From contig CM057233.1 of NCBI GenBank assembly GCA_029891385.1, positions 48,500,063 to 48,564,062 of the forward strand: DNA of 64,000 nt, in the 5' to 3' direction. Shown one piece after another: positions 46,274 to 56,077 of this stretch. Numbering within the stretch: position 1 is the first letter of the stretch; each line of letters begins with the position of its first letter. The notes under the pieces are model-generated. The model did not search any database. It worked only from the letters and a program-made list of their open reading frames with translations, and was not told the origin of the DNA. The position numbers and the translations under genes were made by a program. This DNA comes from Erythroxylum novogranatense (Eukaryota > Streptophyta > Magnoliopsida > Malpighiales > Erythroxylaceae).

Positions 46274-47638
46274 TTAGGTTTGAAGCACGCAGACGAAGGA
46301 GTTCTCCATTAAGCACATGCATTACTCTGTTACTTTAAAATTGAAGGGCTAAACGCAGATTACATGATGAAAGTTTAATGAAAGTTTCATGAAGATTGAA
46401 GGGCTAAACGTCTGCGTTTAAGCAAATGATGAAAGTTTGAAACTTTACAACATTTCGGGTCCGTTTGGTTTGAAACTTTACAGAGACTACATGTTGTTAA
46501 ATGATAACAAAAGTAAGTTAAATATATGATGAAGATAAGAGTTACAGTAAATAAAACCCACGACAAGCAAAACTCTTATCAAGAAGGAAAAGCTAAAAGA
46601 ATATAGCAGTCCTACTATAAAGGATGTTCAATGCTACCTATGAAATCTTTAATTCAAATCTTTAATTTTCTGTTGATATTTGTTTACATTATTGCATGCG
46701 TAGAGAATCTTATTGACAATATTATACTTTTATTTTGTAAGTGTTCATCTATTTAGCTGAAAGAAAGTGTGTATTGGTCGAATAATTGTTTATATTAGTC
46801 TTTTATAGTATTTTGGTTATCAATTTTAATAGTAGCGCTTACTGTAATCTTTTGGTTATCGATTAACTTTATGTAATAACACTGTGATTTCATATTGTCC
46901 AGTATCAATATTGAAAGCAGAAAGGGAAAAGGAGAAGTGCTACTTGTTACGTCAAATGCCAAGTTTTCCTTTTCCAAAGCAAGTTAAAATTGTGATTGCT
47001 TGATGGCCATTCACAATTTTATAAGGTTAAATCTCAAAAGGATGAAGAGTTTTCTCCCTATGATGAAGATGATGAATTACTTCCTACAAATGAAGAAAAC
47101 AATGAAAATGAAGGCGTTGAAGAAAATCATTCGAGACGAGCCATAAAATAACGAGATGAATGATGCGAGGAACATATTGCAAATCTTCTTGTATTGCGAT
47201 AAAATGCATAGCTTATTATGCATTTAACTATTTCAACGAATATTTATTTTGGGATTATAAAATTATTTAAATTTTTTACATGTTTTAATATTTATTTTCA
47301 TATTAATTTTATTTCTATAAGAAAATGAGACATCTCTTTAAATTATTTCCTCAAGATGGTTATCTAAAATTTCTTACAATATGGTACTTTACATATTGTT
47401 TGGTATACTTTAAAATTATTTAGCATAAATAGTTTTATTATAAAATAAAATACAGATTAAAATTAATAAAAGTGCTTTTTATTTTTATGTTGCCAAACAG
47501 TCTACTGTATAAAGCTCTTTTAAAAAAGCTATTTTTTTAATTGACAACCAAACAGTCAACTGGCTTTTAAAAAAAGCTCTTCTCAGAAAAGCTCTACTGA
47601 CAAAAGCTCTACTGATAAAAGCTCAACCAAACGGACCC
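46274..47638. other. Right part of the Harbinger-like element; possible transposase tail
   Basis: This is AT-rich non-coding sequence. An acidic stretch at 47035-47150 reads DEDDELLPTNEENNENEGVEENHSRRAIK in short pieces before stops, followed by EEHIANLL-like codons. Placement before the right terminus and the acidic, then R/E-rich ending resemble the C-terminus of PIF/Harbinger-type proteins, but I cannot show a catalytic domain. Confidence 0.4.
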
Positions 47639-47641
47639 TTA

Positions 47642-48166
47642 GTTTCATTTCAAGTATTATTGGTTCAAGGGTATTTTGAATTTTTGGCTCTTGAACTCAA
47701 AAGTTGTAATTTGGGTTGAAATGTTATTAAAGCTTTGTAAAACTCATCTTTTGGATATTAATGAGATATGATGTTTATCTTTCGCATTGAGTCTTTTAGT
47801 AGTGGCTTGAGCGTATGTTCTTAAGTTTTGGGATGGGTTGTTTTAATAAAATGAGAGAAAGTTTTAAGTTTGTTCACTGTGGGCCGAAGGAGGAGCTCGT
47901 CGCGGCGAGGCCACATGTTGGGATCACTGCAGCGAGGGTTTCTTCGCTTGCCGCAGCGAGAACCCTTTTGTTCACCGCGGTGAGGGCCTTATTGCTCGCC
48001 GTGGCATGGCTAGTCGAGAGGGCTCACCGTGGCGAGACATCACACGCCGCGACGACGCCCCTCATGCCTCCGAGGGAGTCCTTCGGAAACGGGGTCCCCT
48101 CACGCGTCAAGTACTAAGCACCGCGCTTTCATGTCCAATGTTGGGCTCCGGAAACAGGGTCCAACA
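47642..48166 (+). repeat. E3 3' LTR, second part
   Basis: This matches 33652-34225 and ends CAGGGTCCAACA, followed by GCATA. It carries its own version of the GC-rich palindromic block (47885-48060) and lacks about 45 bp present near 34115-34165. Confidence 0.92.
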
Positions 48167-48171
48167 GCATA

Positions 48172-48329
48172 GGAGGAGGAAGAGGTGGTACTTCATGCTG
48201 CACATTAGGTGCCTCAGAATCAGGAGCAGGGTGTATCTCAGCATCTTGTGGGACATAGGATTCATTCGTACTCCCTTGGCGAGAGCTAGATCGAGTCAGA
48301 ACTCCTCGAGTTCTCCTTCGAGGCGGCAT
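48172..48329 (-). pseudogene. gag: Element A gag, N-terminal part, minus strand
   Basis: The ATG (complement, ending at 48329) opens MPPRRRTRGVLTRSSSRQGS, followed by NESYVPQDAE and a proline-rich stretch (PPLPPPM). It is cut at GCATA by E3 and continues at 20748 as PSMDPQFFQAFA. The start matches E3 and B gag. Confidence 0.9.
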
Positions 48330-48500
48330 TTATCACTCCTTGAATATAAGATCAATGAAAACCTTTAGTTTATGTAAAACAATTTCAAATCATGTAAAAC
48401 AATTTAAAAATCATGCACTTTACTTACAAAAAAAAATATTGCATGTTCATTCATGTCTTAAACTACCCATCAAAAGCCTAGGATACTCATAAACCTAGTG

Positions 48501-48512
48501 GCTCTGATACCA
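48501..48512 (-). other. Element A primer-binding site
   Basis: GCTCTGATACCA on the plus strand is TGGTATCAGAGC on the minus strand, four bases inside the LTR edge at 48517. This fixes the orientation of the LTR at 48517-52344 as the 5' LTR of element A. Confidence 0.92.
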
Positions 48513-48789
48513 TAAATGTTGGACACCACGCCCTTGAGAGTCACGAGCCCGACGTCCTAAATGACATCTGGACATGTGTCCTACAAGGGTGGCGTGCCCC
48601 CACCAAGACGACTTACTTTTACTATTTTCGAACAGATGTTGACCTTAATCGTTTTGCACAAGCCTTGGGACAATTAGCATCACTGTCATTAGGGTTATCG
48701 GGTTAAGATCCTCTTAGGATGATTTCAAAGAAGGCTTAGAGACCTACAACTTTGAAGAAGACCTTGAGGTCAGATTCTATCTTCTAAAG

Positions 48790-50040
48790 GGGCTCAGAAA
48801 TGGAACAGAAGATAGGGGAAGGCGAAAGACAGAAGAAGCAAAAGACAGAAGAAGCGAAAGGCAGAAGAAGCAAAAGACAGAAGATAGCAAAACACAAAAG
48901 AAGCAAAAGACAGAAGAAGCAAAACACAGAAGAAACAAAACATAGAAGAAGCAAAACACAGAAGATAGCAAAACACAGGAGAAATAAAAGACAGAAGAAG
49001 TGAAAAGACAAAAAAAAAAAAAAAACACAGAATAAGTGAAAAGGCAGAAGAAGCAAAAAGATAGAAGAAGCGAAAAAACAGAAGAAGCAAAACACAAAAG
49101 CGAAAAGACAGAAAAAGAAAAAAGACAGAAAAAGCGAAAAGACAGAAGAAGCAAAACAGAGAAGAAGCAAAAAGACAGAAAAAGTAAAAAGACAGAAAAA
49201 AAAAAAGAAAGAAGAAGCAAAACACAGAAAAAACAAAAAGGCAGAAGAAGCAAAACACAAAAGAAGAAAAAAAAAGCAGAAGAAGCAAAACACAGAAGAA
49301 GCGAAAAGACAAAAAAAGCAAAACACAGAAGAAGCGAAAAGGTAGAAGAAGCAAAAAGACAGAAGAAGCGAAAAGACAAAAGAAGCAAAACACAGAAGAA
49401 GCAAAAAAGGCAGAAGAATAAAAAAAGGCAGAAGAAGTGAAAAGACAAAAGAAGCAAAACACAGAAGAAGCGAAAAGGTAGAAGAAGTAAAAAGATAGAA
49501 GAAGCGAAAAGGTAGAAGAAGCAAAAAGATAGAAGATGTGAAAAGACAGAAGAAGCAAAACACAGAATAAGCGAAAAGGCAGAAGAAGCAAAAAGACAAA
49601 AGAAGTGAAACGACAGAAGAAGCAAAACACAGAAGAAGCAAAAAGACAGAAGAAGCAAAAAGACAGAAGAAGCGAAAAGGCAAAAGAAGAAAAAAGGCAG
49701 AAGAAACGAAAAAATAGAAAAAACAAAACACAAAAGAAGCGAAAAGGTAGAAGAAGCAAAAAGACAGACGAAGCGAAAACACAAAAGAAGCAGAACATAG
49801 AAGAAACGAAAAGGTAGAAGAAGCAAAAAGACAAAAGAAACGAAAAGACAGAATAAGCAAAACACAGAAGAAGTGAAAAGACAGAAAAAGCAAAAAGACA
49901 GAAGAAGCAAAAAGACAGAAGAAGTAAAAGACAGAAGAAATGAAAAGGCAAAAGAACCAAAAAGATAGAAAAAGCGAAAGGATAGAAGAAGCAAAAGAAA
50001 GAAGAAGCAAAAAAGCAAAAGAAGCAAAACACAGATGATA
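48790..50040 (+). repeat. 16-17 bp purine-rich minisatellite inside the element A LTR
   Basis: It is made of imperfect units such as AGAAGCAAAAAGACAGA, AGAAGCGAAAAGGCAGA (17 bp) and AGAAGCAAAACACAGA (16 bp), roughly 70 units. The plus strand is almost free of T. As a result all three minus frames stay open for more than 400 codons of F/L/C-rich translation; I regard these as non-coding. Confidence 0.95.
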
Positions 50041-50600
50041 CAAAACAAAGAAGGAGATGACGTCATCGCAAAGGAAACACAGAAGGAGATGACGTCATCA
50101 CAGAAGAAGCAAAAAGGCAATAGAAGTAAAACACAGATGAAGCGAAACATAGAAAAAAGATGATGTCATCAAAAAGGAAACATAGAAGGAGATGACGTCA
50201 TCACAGAATAAGTAAAAAGACAGAAGAAACAAAACATAGATAATGCAAGACACAGAAGAAGATGGAGTCATCACAAAGGAAACACAGAAGGAGATGATGT
50301 CATCAGAGAAGAAGCAAAAAGGAAGAAGAACCAAAATACAGACGATGCAAAACACAAAAGAAGATGACGTCATCACAAAGGAAACACAAAAGGAGATGAC
50401 ATCATCATAGAAAAAACAAAAAACAGATGATGCAAAACACAGCAGAAGATGACATCATCACAAAGGAAACACAGAAGGAGATGATGTCCTCATAGAAGAA
50501 GCAAAAAGGCAGAAGAAGCAAAACACAGACGATGCAAAATACAGAAGAAGGTAACTTCATCACAAAGGAAACACAGAAGGAGATGATGCCATCACCGAAG
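50041..50600 (+). repeat. ~102-bp tandem repeat with paired TGACGTCA-like palindromes
   Basis: There are six units. Each has two sites whose starts are 32 bp apart: 50058/50090, 50161/50193, 50263/50295, 50365/50397, 50450/50482, 50552/50584. The units are 102-103 bp apart except one of 85 bp. Four sites are exact TGACGTCA; most others are TGATGTCA or TGACATCA. Confidence 0.93.
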
Positions 50601-52344
50601 AAACAAAAAGGCAAAAGAATATATCTTTCATTTTAAGGGCCATAATTTTCAGCTCTAATGTCCAAAATTTTCATGCTAAATACCGTTGGAAAGATAAAAG
50701 AAAGACTTACAACTTATTAAAAGACACATTTGCCTAAATCAACCTAGATTAACCCAAAATTTTCCCTGAAGTCAAAAAGCGAAGTTTTCCTTTATGAAAC
50801 TTGAAAATTTTCAATGTACAAACTTGAGAGAGTCATGAGTAAATTTGCAAACATATTTCATTTGCATAAAAAGATAAAAGTTTTACAAAGTTTTAGCGGG
50901 CATTTCAAGCCGCAAATACATTAATACATCAAAATCCCAAAATACAAAAGATACATGATTTGCTCAAAATGCAACTAAAGCCTTACTTTATAAACTTGCT
51001 TCAAATACAAAATAATCAAAACTAGGAGTGTTGTCTTGCCCTTTTAACCTACTCGATATCCTACTCATCACCTGAACGTGTGGGAGGAGATTAGGGATGA
51101 GTTTAAAGCCCCTGGGTAACAATCTTATAATCGATAACAAGCAAAAACCATTGAAACAATCATCATCATTGCAAAAACTCACATTAATGCATAACATGGA
51201 TACATCACTATTGTCAACATATCATGAACACAAAAGCACATCAAATTGGTTCGGGTGGATCCAAAACAGAATGTAATATGCATTTTCACATAACGCTTGC
51301 GTAACCGTGAACTTATGGGAGTCCATGAAGGAGCTCTATGTCACTAGCGGGCAGGCGAAAGAAGCCTTTAGACAAGTGCACTTGACATACTTACGGGATC
51401 ACCATGAACCCACATAACATGTAATTTCATGACTTGTAAACTTTTTGCCCAAAATGACACTAGACCAGAAACTTGGTTTTTCATAACATGATATCTTTTC
51501 AAAATCATTTCATTTTTTATTTACAAAATTTATGCACAGATTATGCAACACTTTCTCAAAGCATTTAAAGAACAATTAAATGCACATTTGGAAGTAGTTG
51601 AAAACATTCATTTCACTTTTCTTAAAAGAAGACATTTATGGCTTATTAGTCAATTATAAAAATGTAACCTATCTTGAATTTCTTGTTGGTAAGTTGCTCA
51701 AATGTGCCTCTCCTCTTGCTCCTCTTGCCCTTCTTGATTCCCTTTTTAACATAAATAAAATTCCCAAATCAATAGAAATTTCCAGATGAGAACCCAAAGA
51801 AACTAATGTATAAATTGATCCTAGAACTCTTTAACCCATGCATTTTCTAAGCTCTTGAAACCAAAACCTCGTCCAAAAATCCGAAACCTTAAAATGCTCT
51901 TACCTCAAATCTTCTCCAAATGAAGAATTGCTTGGTTCAAGAAAGCTCTTATCTTCCTCTATATTTTTGCCTTCTTGATCACTCTCAAAATCCCTGTTGA
52001 AGGTTAAGAAAAATCAAAACCTATCTCAAATCTCTCTTTTCTCTCTAAACCCACGACACTCTCTCTACCTTCCTCACCAATGTTTTTGGCTTTCAAAAAG
52101 TAAACCAATAAATTCCTCTTCCCATTTTGCCCCTCCTTTAAAGCCTTAAAGCCTTCCCACTTAAGTGATCTCTCCAAAATACCCCTTATGCAACTTATCA
52201 CTTTAACTTTAATCCAATTCACCTATGTAACATAATCTCATTAACATTACCATACTAATTAATTCCAACGTACACTAATCTAGCAAGATCTCAAAATTAA
52301 TCTAATCATGCTCATTTATCAAGAAAAAAATTTGGGGGCCAACA

Positions 52345-52511
52345 TGAGGCATCGGTGGAGGCGGTGGAGGTACTTCTTATTGCATACTAGGTACCTCAGA
52401 ATCTAGAGCAGAATGTGTCCCTGCATCTTGTGGGACATAGGATTCATCCGTGCTCCCTTGGTGAGAGCCAGATCGAGTCAGAGCTCTACGAGTTCTTTTT
52501 CAAGGCGACAT
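52345..52511 (-). pseudogene. gag: Element B gag, N-terminal fragment, minus strand
   Basis: The ATG (complement, ending at 52511) opens MSP, a stop, then KRTRRALTRSGSHQGSTDESYVPQDAGTH in pieces, and a proline-rich stretch (PPPPPMPH). It is truncated at the element A LTR. It is homologous to A and E3 gag but a separate copy, since A has its own gag start at 48329. Confidence 0.85.
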
Positions 52512-52687
52512 AACCACCCCTTAGTCTCCTTCAATTTAAAACCATTGAAAATCTTTAGTTTATGCAAAACAGTTTCAGATCATGTACAACAATTCAAAAC
52601 ATTGCAAGTTGTTCATTTAAAATACGGCATGTTCATTTCGTGTCCTGAACTACCCATTTCATGCCTTGCATATTCGTAAACCTAGTT

Positions 52688-52745
52688 GCTTTGATATCAT
52701 AATTGTTGAGCCCCGTTTTCGGAGCCCAATATCGGAGTCGTGAGA
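52688..52745 (-). repeat. Element B decayed primer site and LTR tip, minus strand
   Basis: GCTTTGATATCA (52688-52699) is a primer site with two changes. The LTR tip from 52704 reads, on the minus strand, ATTGGGCTCCGAAAACGGGGCTCAACA, close to the E3 LTR end. Only about 40 bp of LTR remain before unrelated family-F sequence. Confidence 0.75.
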
Positions 52746-53765
52746 CGTGAGCCTTATACCTATGCATATTGTTAGTATACACACATGTGAATTTAAATTT
52801 TGCACACATTTAAATGATTGTACATGCATTCATTGACATTTCAGATATAATTGATTGTAAATGTGCTTAGATTGAGAATTTTGAATTAATTGTATTAACA
52901 ACTGATTTTGAGAAGTATGAATAGCTGAATTAGAATATTTGGTGATAATGCTTGTTGAGTTAAAAGTTTGGTGAATCTTAGGAAACTTTTCCAAAAATTA
53001 TGAGTATTTTTGGACTAGAAAAAATATCAAGTAGCAAGTCAATTATAAATGGAAATAGAAATAAGAGTCAAATAATAGTGAAGAATTTTAGAGATAACTT
53101 TAGTAATTGTGAGAAAATGATATTGAAAATTTAGAGACATTTGGAGTAAAAAGTAGAGAAGGTTGGACTAGTTAAAGGAGAACTAATTTAAAGCCTTAAA
53201 GGATGGATGAGTGACAAGTGTCACTTGTAAGGTTGATCTTAAAAAGTTTACTATTATTCTTTTAACTTTGAAAGATAAAGACACTGTTTGTCTTATCTTA
53301 AAAATATCTTCTTTGTGTATGTCTTCTTCAAGCTTGTTACTTTACACAGAGTTTTTCATCAAATCTCCACCAGAGTAAAATCTTGTTTTCTTCTATCCAC
53401 TACTACTCTCACTTTGTTATTTCTTTCTTTTATCACAAGAAAATTCGAACCCCCTGTCAACCTGCAAGATGATGTATGTGGGTGCATGAGAGTTAGGGCT
53501 TTTTTAGATCTTGAAGAACTTGGAGTTTTATCAAGTAAGTATTATCTAAATCCTTATGAGGGGTACAAATATGAATCAAATTTGGTGATATATTTGTCAT
53601 TACATGATCAGGAGAAAATTGTTATTGAACATCGTGGGTTTAAGATGAAAACATGGATTTGTGGTTTGTACGTATTTGATGATTAATATATCATAAGAGT
53701 GTTTTAAAATAATTTTTAGAGTTGAAAGATTAATGAAAATGCGCATGAAATAATATATATATATA

Positions 53766-53804
<39 letters not shown>

Positions 53805-54900
53805 GTGTGTGTGTGTGTGTATACTTTGTTTTCTTCACTGTGTATACTTAAGTATTTTGGTGTTTTAAAGATGATCTAGAAATGAATTTTGAGTTAAGAG
53901 ATAGTTGTAAGATGATGTTGTAATGTGGGAAAGTGAATTAAAAATGAAAATTTGAGAATAAAAATGAAAAATGTACTTAAGATGAAAGTGTAGAAAAATG
54001 AGAGAGAAGAAAACGCAGAAAATGAAGAAGATACGTGGATGATATTCTAATTTTTGGTGTTTATGTTTATTAATAGATTTTGAATTTGTTTGTAAATAGT
54101 TTGAGTTAAATGAAGTCGAAAATGGAGGTTGAAATAAGTTAGAAACAGTATAAGTGAAAGAAGAAGAAGAGAAAACTGCAGTTAGAAGAAGGAAGAACTC
54201 TTCTATTGAAGTTTGGAAGTATTCGAAATCTGAATGCAACGTCACAATCATGCTTCAGCACAATCGCGACTTCTATGTTTAACGAGGGAGGGACAAAGTT
54301 GAACATCCTTTCTTCTTTTTCCTATAACTTCTTCCCTAGACATCTAATTGACATGAGACTTGAACCATTAGACTCGTAACACATTGGTCTTCATCTCCAC
54401 AAAATTTCTTAGCTATCTGAAATCATTTGGGTGAGATCTAGTGAAAATGTGGGACAGGTCTAGTTGAGTGTGTACAGGCGTGAGTCACTTACACCCATGA
54501 CTTTTTTCATGCCCATGAGTCACTCACACCCATGACTTCTCTTCCTCATGTCCGTGAGTGTTTATTGGTTTTAATTGTCATATCATGACACTATGCTCTC
54601 TAATAGTTTATACACTCCAGAGCATCTTGCAAACTGAATAGTTTTGCTTCTTTCGACCTTAATTTATTCTCTAGACTTCTAAATGACTTGATTCTTAAAC
54701 CAATAGGTTCCTAACACATTATACTACCTCTCCATAAATATTGGTAGCATTTTGAATTGATTTGAAAAAGATTGATTAAATGAAAGTGAGGGAATATGTT
54801 GGAATAGTATGAACTGGTATAATTTTACTGAACATGCTTTGGTATTTCGGTTATATCTTGATCTCTAGATTTCCAACATTTATACTAAAATTTAAACATA
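52746..54900 (+). repeat. Family-F LTR sequence, copy 2
   Basis: This contains the full equivalent of 16062-16961 (at 52918-53821) without the E1a interruption and continues on both sides. Stretches such as CCTAGACATCTAATTGACATGAGACTTGAACC (seen in two forms near 54340 and 54665) resemble E1b near 44395. Both ends are soft: the left joins the B LTR tip, the right fades near 54900. Confidence 0.6.
53766..53821. repeat. (AC)n(TG)n microsatellite forming an inverted repeat
   Basis: An AC run of about 34 bp is followed by ATG and a TG run. It is longer than the matching tract in copy 1 (16916-16961). Confidence 0.95.
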
Positions 54901-55602
54901 TTAAGAATTAATTTATGAGTATTTAATAACGATAAGATCCAATAAATTAAAATTATAATTTATCAGTTAAAAATTAAATTGTCAAATGACTTATCCATAC
55001 ATTTTAGCAAGTTTTAAGTTGCATTCAATAACTGCAATGGTAACTGTTGTGTTATAACTGTGTGGGATTTTTGGAATCACTATATAAAATTATTTTAGCT
55101 TATTATGAGTATGACAAAAGGAAATTGAATTGAGTCACGAAAGTAGCTTCTTTGTAAAAAATACGCCTGTGATATCAATTTTTTTTAATGAGTGTGATCA
55201 TGCTCAAGTGAGAAACATTGAATCAAGTATTTATAAGTTCATTGTTTAAACAAGGGACCACCAAGAAGGAATGGAAGGAAGTAAAATTCTGAGACCGGTG
55301 ACTTTAAAACAGAGGTTCAAAACGAAGGAGACGGAAAAGACAGCTGGAAGTGAGCAATCATTGATTAATAATCGTCCTTTCTTCAGGTGAATAACAAAAC
55401 TTGCGGACTACAATACATGTGCTTTTGTCTAAAGTTTTACCATCACCGCACCACCCACTGTTGCTTCTTAGACTATGCTTCTGATATTTTCATCACTGAC
55501 TGCTCACCATTCAGTTCAGTCTCCTCTCTCAAGATTCTCTACCTAATGCTTAAAGCTGAAGAGATACCCGGCTATTATCAAAGGCTACCTAACTATCTCC
55601 TG
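54901..55602. other. Low-copy AT-rich sequence upstream of the host gene
   Basis: I see no gene or repeat shared with the rest of the window. Short open frames here (such as 55387-55608) have no recognisable family. Confidence 0.5.
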
Positions 55603-55609
55603 CTATAAA
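55603..55609 (+). promoter_or_regulatory. Likely TATA box of the gene at 55781
   Basis: CTATAAAT lies about 175 bp before the ATG, leaving room for a leader of about 140 bp. A purine/pyrimidine-rich leader without upstream ATG in good context follows, apart from ATGCATG near 55632. Confidence 0.5.
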
Positions 55610-55780
55610 TTCAAACAGAAGTGACCAGCCATGCATGTTGAAACCCAGCAACACAAATTAAGTGAGAGAAGTGAGAAACCAACTTGCAGGCTTCTTTACC
55701 AGCTCTCTGGTTTAAGATTTGTAAGTAGTTAAGCTCGTCTTATACACCTTACCTCTCTCAACTCTTGAGCAAGAAAAAGA

Positions 55781-56077
55781 ATGCCTCTCATGGGTGGCAA
55801 CAGCAACAGTAGCAGACAAAAGAAGTCATTTTCATCCAGTTCTCTCTCTTTGTTCAGCTTCATGAAACCTTCAAGGAGGCCTCGAAGAGGGTATGAAGCA
55901 GGTAATTGCGATGATGCAATGAATGCGAGCAAAGTGTGGCCAAGCGACGAAGATAAAGTTCGATGGGTTGCTGACCCTCGTATCAACACTAAAGCTTGTG
56001 CTTTTATTGACCGTTTCCATGCCACTCGTCTCTCCGAACCCGAACGTCAAGTTCCTAAGGCCGCAGGAAAGGCCTGA
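55781..56077 (+). CDS. Small conserved plant protein of unknown function, 98 aa
   Basis: This is a single-exon open frame outside the transposons. The N-terminal ~45 residues are Ser-rich and basic (MPLMGGNSNSSRQKKS, then SSSSLSLFSFMKPSRRPRRGYE). The C-terminal half is the more distinctive part: VWPSDEDKVRWVADPRI, TKACAFIDRFHATRLSEPERQ. From memory, short plant proteins of unknown function share this arrangement of a W(P/S)SDED-R-WVA-P-I block followed by A-FI-FH-SR-S-PERQ; I know no established function or name. There is no clear signal peptide or membrane segment. A second Met at codon 4 could also serve as start. A TATA box lies at 55603; no strong polyadenylation signal was identified. 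Codons are unbroken, unlike every transposon frame nearby. Confidence 0.75.
   Translation: MPLMGGNSNSSRQKKSFSSSSLSLFSFMKPSRRPRRGYEAGNCDDAMNASKVWPSDEDKVRWVADPRINTKACAFIDRFHATRLSEPERQVPKAAGKA

Larger units (their letters stand above)
40981..47638. mobile_element. PIF/Harbinger-like DNA element, with a gypsy fragment inside
   Basis: It is flanked by TTA on both sides (40978-40980, 47639-47641), and the uninterrupted site in the E3 5' LTR reads CTTTAGTTTC (about 33648). The termini are inverted: GTGCCTGTTTGGAACAGCTTTT on the left and the complement of the right end GGGTCCGTTTGGTTGAGCTTTT, 16 of 22 matching, with further CTTTTA/AAAAGCT repeats just inside both ends. TTA duplication and a G-rich GTTTGG terminus fit PIF/Harbinger and Tourist-type elements. 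An intact transposase is not present. The middle is occupied by E1b. Confidence 0.8.
20749..48166 (+). mobile_element. E3: Tekay-like Ty3/gypsy element, expanded to 27.4 kb by nested insertions
   Basis: The 5' LTR is 20749-21929 plus 32998-34225, the internal region 34226-39117, and the 3' LTR 39118-40980 plus 47642-48166. Without the insertions E3 is about 9.7 kb with LTRs of about 2.4 kb, a normal size for Tekay chromoviruses. E2 sits in the 5' LTR and a Harbinger-like element in the 3' LTR. GCATA flanks both ends. Confidence 0.93.
48517..52344 (-). repeat. Element A 5' LTR (3.8 kb), minus strand
   Basis: Read on the minus strand it starts TGTTGGCCCCCAAATTTTTTTC (52344) and ends GGCGTGGTGTCCAACA (48517). 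The start resembles E2 (TGTTACCCCCAGAATTTTTTTT, then GCATGATTAGATTAAT). It shares the late module with E2/E3 (ATGTTATGTGGGTTCATGG near 51405). About half of it is two tandem-repeat arrays (48790-50040 and 50041-50600). It joins B gag at 52345. Confidence 0.85.

Noticed and set aside
48777..50150. Long minus-strand open frames of 457, 419 and 412 codons
   Set aside because: All three frames are open at once because a T-poor 16-17 bp tandem repeat has no stops on the other strand. The peptides are low-complexity F/L/C/S runs with no domain.
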